DNA of 5,038 nucleotides, taken from contig JAIRXZ010000182.1 of assembly GCA_031267995.1 (NCBI GenBank), forward strand, positions 1-5,038, given 5' to 3'. The DNA is from Odoribacteraceae bacterium. GTDB taxonomy: Bacteria; Bacteroidota; Bacteroidia; Bacteroidales; Marinifilaceae. This document shows positions 1 to 4,756 of the stretch, piece after piece (the first letter of the stretch is position 1; every line of letters begins with the position of its first letter). A model generated the notes under the pieces. It had not been told where the DNA came from. It did not search any database and saw only the letters and a program-made list of their open reading frames with translations. The position numbers were made by a program, and so were the translations under genes.

Positions 1-1074
1 AGCCGCTACGTCGACTCGCTGCTCATCACCACCCTCGCCACGTCGGACGAGCGGAACGTCGCGCTCTACGCCGTCGACAACAGCAACAACCTCTCGGAAC
101 CCGTCGTCGTATCCGTCACGCCGGGGCAGTCGCACATCTACGCCATCGTGGAGAGCATCACCGCCGAACCCTACTCCGGGGGCATCCGCCTAACCTGGGA
201 CAACCCCAACCGCGTGGACATGGCCGTGGAGGTACTCCTCCAGGACTCCACCGAAAACTACGTCACGTACGCCACCTTCACCGGCAACGCCTCGGAAGGC
301 ATCGGCGTCAAGTTTACCGGCTTGGAACCGGTGCGCTCCTACTTCGGCGTCTACGTCCGGGACAGGTGGGGAAACAGGACACCCGTCAAATACTACACCA
401 TCGTGCCCAAGCCCTATCTCATCAGGCCCTACCTGGCCGACCGAACCTCGTTCCCCGTCCCGCAATTTTTCGACCATCCCCTCTACATGGACATGTCCGA
501 ACTCACGTATGAAGTATGGGTGAGGCGGCGCGAACCGCAAAGCTTTATTGTCAGCACCATCATGGGGATAGATGACCCCAAGTCGATGCTTTTATGCATT
601 TACGACAACGGCGTTGGAGCATACGCCGGGACGTGGTTATGGGGGCCGCGCGCGGAACTGGAAACGTGGTATCACATCGCCTTTGTTTACGACGGCTCCA
701 TGTTGAGGCTCTACGTGAACGGCAAGCAGGAAGCCTCCGCCCCGAGGAGCGGGTATATCGACATATCGATCAAATATCCCGGTGATCCGGCGTTCATGAT
801 CGGGCAGTCCATCGGTGCCCGCTACTTTGACGGCGAGATGAACGACATCCGCGTCTGGAGCGTCGCCCGCACGCAAGATCAAATCCGGGCAAACATGTTC
901 GGCGCGGTAGACCCCTCCACCCCCGGCCTCATCGCCAACTGGCGCTTTGACGACGGCGAGGGAACCGTCATCCGCGACTACTCCCCCAACGGCTACGACA
1001 TCACCGCCAGCGAGCCGTTCGAGTGGGTCTTGGCCCCCACCACCCCCGCGAGCCTCGAAGAATTTGATGAATAA
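1..1074 (+). CDS. Surface protein with DUF4959-like, DUF5126-like and LamG domains (5' end missing)
   Basis: The frame is open from base 1 to the TAA at 1072-1074, giving 357 visible residues; the true start and the expected lipoprotein signal lie off the left edge. Residues about 1-45 resemble the end of DUF4959, a fibronectin-III-like fold (YAVDNSNNLSEPV). Residues about 48-135 resemble DUF5126, with GGIRLTWDNPNR and FGVYVRDRWGNRTPV. Residues about 160-340 are a LamG/concanavalin-A-like jelly roll: ETWYHIAFVYDG followed by LYVNGKQ, then FDGEMNDIRVWSVAR, then GLIANWRFDDGEGTVIRDYS. Proteins of this kind are coded in Bacteroidota PULs near SusC/SusD pairs and are thought to bind glycan at the cell surface; no catalytic motif is visible. 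Family members I recall often end in DUF5000, so LamG at this place is a variation. Part of the LamG region (about 540-830) uses more A/T-ending codons than its flanks. The DUF names are from motif memory, not a profile search; LamG is the firmest call. Confidence 0.85.
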   Translation, partial: SRYVDSLLITTLATSDERNVALYAVDNSNNLSEPVVVSVTPGQSHIYAIVESITAEPYSGGIRLTWDNPNRVDMAVEVLLQDSTENYVTYATFTGNASEGIGVKFTGLEPVRSYFGVYVRDRWGNRTPVKYYTIVPKPYLIRPYLADRTSFPVPQFFDHPLYMDMSELTYEVWVRRREPQSFIVSTIMGIDDPKSMLLCIYDNGVGAYAGTWLWGPRAELETWYHIAFVYDGSMLRLYVNGKQEASAPRSGYIDISIKYPGDPAFMIGQSIGARYFDGEMNDIRVWSVARTQDQIRANMFGAVDPSTPGLIANWRFDDGEGTVIRDYSPNGYDITASEPFEWVLAPTTPASLEEFDE

Positions 1075-1087
1075 AATGACAAACAAC

Positions 1088-2230
1088 ATGAAAACGATAA
1101 ACAACATCTCTCTTTTCGCGTGCATCGGGATAGTGGCCATCTGGCTATCCAACTCCTGCACGCGGGTAGAACACGTGGAAGGCGCGCCCTACGCCGCCAG
1201 GGTGGAAGAGATCACCGCCCACGCCGGCAACGGCAAGGTGGACATCGAACTGCTCGTCACCAGCGATCAAATAGACCTCATCCGCGTCTACTACAACGAC
1301 CGCCAAAGCTCGAAAGAGATCACCGTCGGCGGTCAAACAGGCCTCTACACCGTCACCATCGACGGCCTCGAAGCCATGCCCCACGAATTCACGATATACT
1401 CCTACAACACCTTCCGCCACGAGTCGACGCCCACCAAAGTCACCGTCAACGTGTACGACGACGACTACCTCGCCTCCCTCTGGGGGCGCGCCGTCACCGT
1501 CGCCACCCACGACGAGGACACGGGAGCGCGGCTCGAGTGGACGGAACCGGTCAGCAGCGAGGTCAGGACGGAGGTCATCTACGAAAACCAGCAAGGCGTC
1601 GAAACCGTGCGCGTGGTGCCCCCCGGCGAAAACATCACCATCATCCCCGACATCGGCAACTGGTCGCGCGGCATCGAGTACTGCACCTACATCCTCCCGG
1701 AGCCAACCTCCCTCGAGCTGCACGCCACCGAAACCAAGCTGCAAATGCTGGAGAGTTACTACACCAAGGGCAAAATGTGGGACGCCTGCGACGCCACCAC
1801 CGGGTGGGGCGGCACCCTCGACCTGGTCGACAAGAAAGAGGGCGCGGCCTCCGTGAGCAAGTCACTCGCGGCAAATAGCGTCGTTCTTTTGACGAAGAAC
1901 TTCGGGACGACCTTTGACGCCGGGGTGACGATGGCAAACGGCATCTTCGCCTTCTCGCTCTACGTGGACGACGCGTCGGCGCTCGGCACTCGTGAAGGTA
2001 GCGAGATAGAAATCACCAGCTCCGGTGGCGCGGACGTGCAGGAGACCTCTTGGCCATTTAACGGGGTACCTTTAGTCAACGGTTGGAACAAGGTAGAGTT
2101 GAGATTATCGGGCGCGTGGGGCGCGAGCGCGGATCTCACCAGGCTCAATTTCATCCGCATCTTTAGCGTCACCCGCGACCGTCCCGTGGTGATGAAAATC
2201 GACTGCATCCGCTTCATGATCGCGGAATAA
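1088..2230 (+). CDS. DUF4998-domain lipoprotein with C-terminal jelly-roll-like domain
   Basis: This encodes 380 residues from the ATG at 1088, the start that gives the most typical signal peptide: a short MKT n-region, hydrophobic residues 7-20 and a lipobox LSNSC with the lipidated cysteine at residue 24. In-frame ATGs at 1067 and 1076 are alternatives. The one at 1067 would overlap the previous gene's stop, so translation is probably coupled either way. Residues about 33-215 match DUF4998: an AARVEEITAHAGNGKVDIEL strand, IRVYYNDR, FTIYSYNTF, then NVYDDDYLASLWGR, a second beta-sandwich and the CTYILPEPT strand. Residues about 230-380 form a separate domain (FAFSLYVDD, IEITSSGG, NGWNKVELRL, LNFIRIFSV, MKIDCIRF) that looks like a carbohydrate-binding jelly roll, which I cannot assign to a named family. 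The likely role is a surface glycan-binding accessory protein of the same operon. Codons in the last 360 bases are more A/T-rich at third positions than in the DUF4998 part. Confidence 0.88.
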   Translation: MKTINNISLFACIGIVAIWLSNSCTRVEHVEGAPYAARVEEITAHAGNGKVDIELLVTSDQIDLIRVYYNDRQSSKEITVGGQTGLYTVTIDGLEAMPHEFTIYSYNTFRHESTPTKVTVNVYDDDYLASLWGRAVTVATHDEDTGARLEWTEPVSSEVRTEVIYENQQGVETVRVVPPGENITIIPDIGNWSRGIEYCTYILPEPTSLELHATETKLQMLESYYTKGKMWDACDATTGWGGTLDLVDKKEGAASVSKSLAANSVVLLTKNFGTTFDAGVTMANGIFAFSLYVDDASALGTREGSEIEITSSGGADVQETSWPFNGVPLVNGWNKVELRLSGAWGASADLTRLNFIRIFSVTRDRPVVMKIDCIRFMIAE

Positions 2231-2242
2231 AATAACCCTGAA

Positions 2243-2310
2243 TATCGCGCGGATTCCAGCGAGGCAATCCAAAAGACACCCGTCCGGGGATTGCTTCGCG
2301 CCCCGCGATA
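2243..2310 (+). promoter_or_regulatory. Compound intergenic hairpin between the DUF4998 and beta-helix genes
   Basis: The 122-base gap holds a two-tier inverted repeat. The outer stem pairs TATCGCG (2243-2249) with CGCGATA (2304-2310), 7 perfect pairs. The inner stem pairs GCGAGGCAATCC (2259-2270) with GGATTGCTTCGC (2288-2299), 12 pairs with one G-U, around a 17-base loop. AATCC (2266-2270) can instead pair with GGATT at 2251-2255, so two folds compete. No T-tract follows, so a simple intrinsic terminator is unlikely. It could be an mRNA stabiliser or processing site that sets the level of the downstream gene, a partial attenuator, or a degenerate repeat insertion. The pairing is read directly; the function is inferred. 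Confidence 0.6.
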
Positions 2311-2352
2311 CCGTCAGAAACTCATCAACGGCAACAGATAAAACAAAAAAAC

Positions 2353-3663
2353 ATGAATTGGAAAAAGACAAACCTCTTGACCCTCGGCCTCCTCTGCGCC
2401 GGCCTGCTTTTAGCCTGTAACAAGGGCGACGACGCGCCCGCCGCCTCCTCCGGGTTGCCCGCCGGCACGGTATCCGTCATGGACTTCGGCGCCAAGGGCG
2501 ACGGCGTCACCGACGACACCAAGGCCTTCCAGGACGCCCTCGACTCCTTCGGGACAAAAGGGGGCACCGTCCACGCGCCCGCCGGGAACTACCTCTTCAC
2601 CGGCAACCTGAACATCCCGGCGGCGGTGACGCTCAAAGGCTCCTTCGAATCCGTCCCCGCCCACAACGGCATCCGCGACCCCGGCCTGCCCAAACCGGAA
2701 GACGACGGCACCGCCTTCCTCGTCACCGCCGGCAAGGGAAACGAAAACGCCGCCCCCTTCATCACCCTCAACACCAACAGCACCCTCCGCGGCGTCGTCC
2801 TCTACTGGCCGCGCCAGGATCCCGACCTCGAACCCGACCCCTACCCCTGGGGCGTGGCCATGCGCGGGAAAAACCCCGCCCTCCTCGACGTCGAGATGCT
2901 CAACCCCTACAACGCCATCGACGCCTCGGACAACGAGCGCGCCCTCGTACGCAACATCAGCGGACAGCCCCTGCGGCGCGGCATCTACGTGGACGGCATC
3001 TACGACATCGGCCGCATCGAAAACGTCCACTGGAACCCGTGGTGGAGCATGACGCCGACGCTGCTCGCCTGGCAAAAGGCGAACGGCGAGGCCTTCATCT
3101 TCGAGCGCACCGATTGGCACTACGTCCTCAACACCTTCTGCTTCGGCTACCGCGTCGGCTACAAATTCGGCGGCAGCGCCAGCGGCGTCTGCAACGGCAA
3201 CTTCCTGGGCATCGGCGCCGACGCCTGCCACACGTCGGTACTGGTGGAGAACAGCGCCACCATGGGACTGCTGATCACGAACGGCGAATTCGTGGCCATG
3301 GACGGGGACGACCCCACGATGGTGCGGGTCGGCGCCGGCAACGAGGGGAACGTCAACTTCTCGAACTGCGCCTTTTGGGGTCCTTGCAACCAGAACGCCA
3401 TCATCGACGGTACGGGCGCCGTCACCTTTTCCAGCTGTATTTTCATGCAATGGGACAGGTATCGCCAGGGGCGCTACTCGGTGACCGTGAATAGCGGCTC
3501 CGTGATCATCACCGGCTGCAACTTCATGACCGATAGCCCGCAGGTATCTATCGGCCCCGGTGTCTCTCGCGCCGTCGTGACCGGCAACATCGTCAAAGGT
3601 AGTGTCCGGATCTCGAATAGCGCCGCCCGTAGCGTCATCCAGGACAACGTGGGAAATTATTGA
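2353..3663 (+). CDS. Pectate_lyase_3 / GH28-related beta-helix lipoprotein
   Basis: The product is 436 residues. The start ATG follows an A-rich leader (GATAAAACAAAAAAAC) and gives a textbook lipoprotein signal: MNWKK, hydrophobic residues 8-20 and lipobox LLAC with cysteine 22, then a short acidic, Ala/Ser-rich linker (24-38). Residues 41-62 carry the Pectate_lyase_3 opening signature, VMDFGAKGDGVTDDTKAFQ, followed by GGTVHAPAGNYLFTGNLNIP (71-90). The rest, to residue 436, reads as short beta-strand coils of a right-handed parallel beta-helix (VNFSNCAFWGP, VTFSSCIFMQW, VIITGCNFMTD, AVVTGNIVKG), with a stacked Asn/Cys ladder in the last coils. Related proteins are usually annotated 'glycosyl hydrolase family 28-related'. 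The canonical GH28 catalytic motifs (NTD, DD, GHG, RIK) are not seen, so the activity is open: lyase, hydrolase or binding only. It is the last gene of the PUL-type run and probably acts on the outer membrane. Confidence 0.9.
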   Translation: MNWKKTNLLTLGLLCAGLLLACNKGDDAPAASSGLPAGTVSVMDFGAKGDGVTDDTKAFQDALDSFGTKGGTVHAPAGNYLFTGNLNIPAAVTLKGSFESVPAHNGIRDPGLPKPEDDGTAFLVTAGKGNENAAPFITLNTNSTLRGVVLYWPRQDPDLEPDPYPWGVAMRGKNPALLDVEMLNPYNAIDASDNERALVRNISGQPLRRGIYVDGIYDIGRIENVHWNPWWSMTPTLLAWQKANGEAFIFERTDWHYVLNTFCFGYRVGYKFGGSASGVCNGNFLGIGADACHTSVLVENSATMGLLITNGEFVAMDGDDPTMVRVGAGNEGNVNFSNCAFWGPCNQNAIIDGTGAVTFSSCIFMQWDRYRQGRYSVTVNSGSVIITGCNFMTDSPQVSIGPGVSRAVVTGNIVKGSVRISNSAARSVIQDNVGNY

Positions 3664-3714
3664 AGCATACACATTATATATAGTGTGATGAACTTATATA
3701 TGGTGATGGGTACG

Positions 3715-3757
3715 ATAGCCGCGATGGCTTCGACAGGCTCAGCCACCGAAGGGCTAT
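3715..3757 (+). repeat. GGCTTCGACAGGCTCAGCC-type repeat, copy 1, in a hairpin
   Basis: The core GGCTTCGACAGGCTCAGCC is at 3726-3744. It is enclosed by ATAGCC (3715-3720) and GGCTAT (3752-3757), with an inner TGGCT/AGCCA stem (3725-3729 with 3741-3745). Exact reverse complements of the core occur at 4121-4139 and 4715-4733, and a one-base variant lies at 4081-4099. Confidence 0.7.
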
Positions 3758-3763
3758 TGGAGA

Positions 3764-3865
3764 ATGCTGTAGGGGCGAATAATCATTCGTCCTCACGGGA
3801 AACTATACACGGTGATGCTGTAGGGGCGAATAATCATTCGCCCTCACGGGAAACTATACACGGTG
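3764..3865 (+). repeat. 51-base tandem duplication, two units, each with a palindromic element
   Basis: Units 3764-3814 and 3815-3865 are identical except for one base (T at 3790, C at 3841). Each holds the head TGTAGGGGCG, the core AATAATCATT and the tail CGYCC, followed by an AACTATACACGGTG segment. In unit 2, GGGCGAAT (3824-3831) pairs with ATTCGCCC (3836-3843) around a 4-base loop; in unit 1 the T at 3790 makes a G-U pair. Because 51 is a multiple of three, the duplication leaves a reading frame open, but this frame is repeat-derived and not called as a gene. Confidence 0.85.
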
Positions 3866-3913
3866 ACGAACTATATACAGTGATGAACTATATACAGTGA
3901 CGCACTAATACCC

Positions 3914-3928
3914 GGGGATCAACTCCCC
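3914..3928 (+). other. Short GC-rich hairpin upstream of the boxA-like motif
   Basis: GGGGA (3914-3918) pairs with TCCCC (3924-3928) around TCAAC. It is too short and lacks the T-tract of a clear terminator, and may be chance. Confidence 0.3.
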
Positions 3929-3933
3929 ACCGC

Positions 3934-3944
3934 GTTCTTTGACA
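3934..3944 (+). promoter_or_regulatory. boxA-like rRNA-type antitermination motif
   Basis: GTTCTTTGACA matches the E. coli rrn boxA segment GCTCTTTAACA at 9 of 11 bases, and the continuation (TATTGG) resembles what I recall from Bacteroidota rRNA leaders and spacers. boxA RNA binds NusB/NusE and protects untranslated transcripts from early termination. No rRNA gene is in the window. It precedes most of the long untranslated repeat array on the + strand. An 8-base repeat ATTGGTTT (3946-3953 and 3969-3976) and an A7 run (3963-3969) follow. The match is seen directly; the function is inferred. Confidence 0.4.
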
Positions 3945-3991
3945 TATTGGTTTACACGCTCGAAAAAAATTGGTTTCCATGATAGCGCGAG

Positions 3992-4003
3992 CGCGAGCTC
4001 GCG
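3992..4003. repeat. Perfect 12-base palindrome
   Basis: CGCGAGCTCGCG is fully self-complementary and lies in a CG-alternating stretch (3984-4004) just before the UUCG hairpin. It is not linked to any other repeat family here. Confidence 0.5.
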
Positions 4004-4013
4004 TCACTCGTCA

Positions 4014-4057
4014 GGGAGATCATCACCGTGCCTTCGGGCGCTGGTGGTGATTCTCCC
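4014..4057 (+). ncRNA. Strong hairpin with UUCG tetraloop
   Basis: GGGAGA (4014-4019) pairs with TCTCCC (4052-4057), TCATCACC (4020-4027) with GGTGGTGA (4043-4050), and GTGCC (4028-4032) with GGCGC (4037-4041), closing on C(UUCG)G. That is 19 pairs including two G-U, with single-base bulges at 4042 and 4051. The tetraloop is the very stable type and is formed only from the + strand, which argues for a transcribed RNA structure. No T-tract follows, so it is not a standard intrinsic terminator. It may mark a 3' end or processing site, or be another mobile palindrome. A specific RNA gene is not claimed. Confidence 0.5.
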
Positions 4058-4080
4058 CTCGACGGGGGCTTCGACACGCT

Positions 4081-4139
4081 GGCTTCGACAAGCTCAGCCA
4101 CCGCGGCTATCCCCCCCGGGGGCTGAGCCTGTCGAAGCC
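4081..4139. repeat. Inverted pair of GGCTTCGACARGCTCAGCC repeats
   Basis: Arm 4081-4099 and arm 4121-4139 are reverse complements with one mismatch, around a 21-base loop that includes C7 followed by a G-run. A partial third copy (GGCTTCGACACGCT) abuts on the left at 4067-4080, and a C9 tract (4138-4146) on the right. Confidence 0.8.
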
Positions 4140-4149
4140 CCCCCCCGGT

Positions 4150-4227
4150 GCTGGCGCGGACTTGTAGTCCGTGCCAACGAAAGGGCAATCTTTCGGGTAG
4201 TGGCACGAGCTACAAGCCCGCGCCAGC
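4150..4227. repeat. 78-base nested inverted repeat (GGCGCGGACT family)
   Basis: GCTGGCGCGG (4150-4159) is mirrored by the complementary end at 4218-4227. Each arm is also a hairpin: GGCGCGGACT (4153-4162) pairs with AGTCCGTGCC (4166-4175) around TGT, and 4202-4224 is the diverged inverted copy with loop ACA. A central CGAAAG/CTTTCG stem (4178-4183 with 4190-4195) caps the structure. The mismatches in the right copy become G-U pairs only if it is read from the - strand. Confidence 0.7.
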
Positions 4228-4228
4228 G

Positions 4229-4263
4229 GGAAAATGTTGTAGGGGCGCGCCTCGCGTGCGCCC
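4229..4263 (+). repeat. TGTAGGGGCG-headed element, core variant GCGCCTCGCGT
   Basis: It has the upstream flank GGAAAATGTTGTAGGGG (4229-4245). The arms GGGCGCGC (4243-4250) and GTGCGCCC (4256-4263) pair with one G-U around CTCGC. The flank is a variant of the one at 3759-3775, whose reverse complement also recurs at 4341-4357 and (as a variant) at 4530-4546. Confidence 0.75.
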
Positions 4264-4319
4264 TTGATGACGCCACACGTGTCCCCCGGTGACAACACGT
4301 CGAAGGTGCATACGCGGGA

Positions 4320-4413
4320 AAGGGCGCACACGTAGGTGCGCCCCTACAGCATTCTCCGACGAACCCGTAATTCTCCGACGAACCCGTAGGGGCGCACCTA
4401 CGTGTGCGCCCTT
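4320..4413. repeat. Perfect 28-base inverted pair of TGTAGGGGCG-headed elements
   Basis: Arm 4320-4347 is the exact reverse complement of arm 4386-4413. Each arm is itself a palindromic element: GGGCGCAC pairs with GTGCGCCC around a 6-base loop (4322-4343 and 4390-4411). The 38-base spacer is made of duplicated linker. The pair could form a cruciform or a long RNA stem. Confidence 0.9.
4351..4388 (+). repeat. 19-base tandem linker repeat
   Basis: ATTCTCCGACGAACCCGTA occurs exactly twice in tandem (4351-4369 and 4370-4388). A third copy with two changes (ATTTTCCAACGAACCCGTA) lies at 4540-4558, also joining an inverted element to a direct one. The linker begins as the normal flank of one element and ends in the head of the next. 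Confidence 0.85.
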
Positions 4414-4440
4414 CCCTGCCCAACGACAACACCGGTAAAA

Positions 4441-4538
4441 CTGTAGGGGCGAATAATTATTCGCCCTCACCGCCTGTAAAGTAAAACACATCGCGGGTGC
4501 ACACGCGGGAAAGGGCGAATAATTATTCGCCCCTACAG
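4441..4538. repeat. Perfect 27-base inverted pair with AATAATTATT core
   Basis: Arm 4441-4467 and arm 4512-4538 are exact reverse complements. Each contains the perfect 20-base palindrome made of GGGCG, AATAATTATT and CGCCC (4447-4466 and 4513-4532). The 44-base spacer ends in GGTGCACACGCGGGAAAGGG, nearly the same as the sequence at 4305-4324 that precedes the 28-base pair. Confidence 0.9.
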
Positions 4539-4554
4539 CATTTTCCAACGAACC

Positions 4555-4581
4555 CGTAGGGGCGCACCCGCGTGTGTGCCC
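4555..4581 (+). repeat. TGTAGGGGCG-type element, core variant CACCCGCGTGTG
   Basis: It follows the third linker copy directly. GGGCGCAC (4560-4567) and GTGTGCCC (4574-4581) pair with one G-U around CCGCGT. It belongs to the same family as 4390-4411, with a changed core. Confidence 0.75.
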
Positions 4582-4590
4582 ACCTCTTAG

Positions 4591-4664
4591 TGTAGAGACG
4601 TAGCGTGCTACGTCTCCAGGATTGGGATTCCATTCCCTGAGACGTAGCACGCTACGTCTCTACA
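4591..4664. repeat. Perfect 26-base inverted pair with TGTAGAGACG head
   Basis: Arm 4591-4616 and arm 4639-4664 are exact reverse complements around a 22-base spacer. Each arm is a 22-base palindrome of GAGACGTAGC and GCTACGTCTC around two bases. The head TGTAGAGACG is the TGTAGGGGCG head with two G-to-A changes, so I place it in the same superfamily. Confidence 0.9.
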
Positions 4665-4694
4665 GTTGGGATGTGAACAACGATGACACGTTTC

Positions 4695-4733
4695 CCACCG
4701 CGTCCCCCCCCGGTGGCTGAGCCTGTCGAAGCC
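4695..4733 (-). repeat. GGCTTCGACAGGCTCAGCC-type repeat, copy 4, with C8 tract
   Basis: GGCTGAGCCTGTCGAAGCC at 4715-4733 is the exact reverse complement of copy 1. It is preceded by CCACCG (4695-4700) and CGGTGG (4711-4716), which pair around a loop containing most of a C8 tract (4704-4711). Confidence 0.75.
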
Positions 4734-4756
4734 CTCCCCTTTACCAGTAAAAATCT

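Larger units (their letters stand above)
3671..3902 (+). repeat. Degenerate AT-rich 17-18-mer repeat, six copies
   Basis: The consensus is about AACTATAYACRGTGAYG. Copies are seen at about 3673-3690 (diverged), 3691-3708, 3800-3817, 3851-3868, 3869-3885 and 3886-3902; the last two are in tandem with a 17-base period. Two of the copies form the ends of the 51-base tandem units. All lie just downstream of the beta-helix gene and are in the same orientation. The function is unknown; they may be a slippage-prone minisatellite or binding sites. Confidence 0.65.
3664..4750. repeat. Gene-free palindromic repeat array
   Basis: About 1.1 kb with no credible gene on either strand; the open frames in it are read-through of repeats. 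It contains several families, listed separately: AT-rich 17-18-mers, a 51-base tandem duplication, ten TGTAGRGRCG-headed palindromic elements, four GGCTTCGACAGGCTCAGCC-type copies, and two further large hairpins. Copies occur in both orientations and often as close inverted pairs, the arrangement of REP/BIME clusters or nested MITE-like insertions. Its low coding potential, short runs of C and tandem duplications suggest repeated insertion and slippage. Confidence 0.85.

Noticed and set aside
947..1087. Upstream extension of the DUF4998 gene to 947
   Set aside because: It would overlap the first gene by 128 bases and add a Thr/Ser/Pro-rich stretch before a proper lipoprotein signal; this is the shifted reading of the LamG gene end.
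637..1744. Long - strand frames opposite the first two genes
   Set aside because: Gly/Val/Asp-rich antisense translations of GC-rich codons; the sense frames are well supported.
1120..1878. 252-residue + strand frame inside the DUF4998 gene
   Set aside because: Arg/His-rich frame-shift product of the real gene, without motifs.
2410..3672. 420-residue open frame on the - strand opposite the beta-helix gene
   Set aside because: It is a shadow produced by the high GC third-position bias of the sense gene. The product is a low-complexity, Val/Gly/Asp-rich sequence with no recognisable domain, whereas the sense frame has a lipobox and family motifs.
3669..3686. Intrinsic terminator just after the beta-helix gene
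   Set aside because: Only ACAC/GTGT pairs well around an AT-rich loop, with no GC stem or T-tract.
3685..3900. 71-codon + strand frame after the beta-helix gene
   Set aside because: It is made of the 51-base tandem repeat and AT-rich repeats; the 17-residue period mirrors the DNA repeat.
3938..3976. Standard Bacteroidota promoter using TTTG at 3938
   Set aside because: No acceptable TAnnTTTG box at the required distance; the boxA reading fits better.
4210..4650. 146-codon and other - strand frames in the repeat array
   Set aside because: They consist wholly of palindromic repeats read through, with repeated peptide blocks and no domain.
3764..4664. CRISPR array
   Set aside because: Repeats occur in both orientations, at irregular distances, with no uniform unique spacers.
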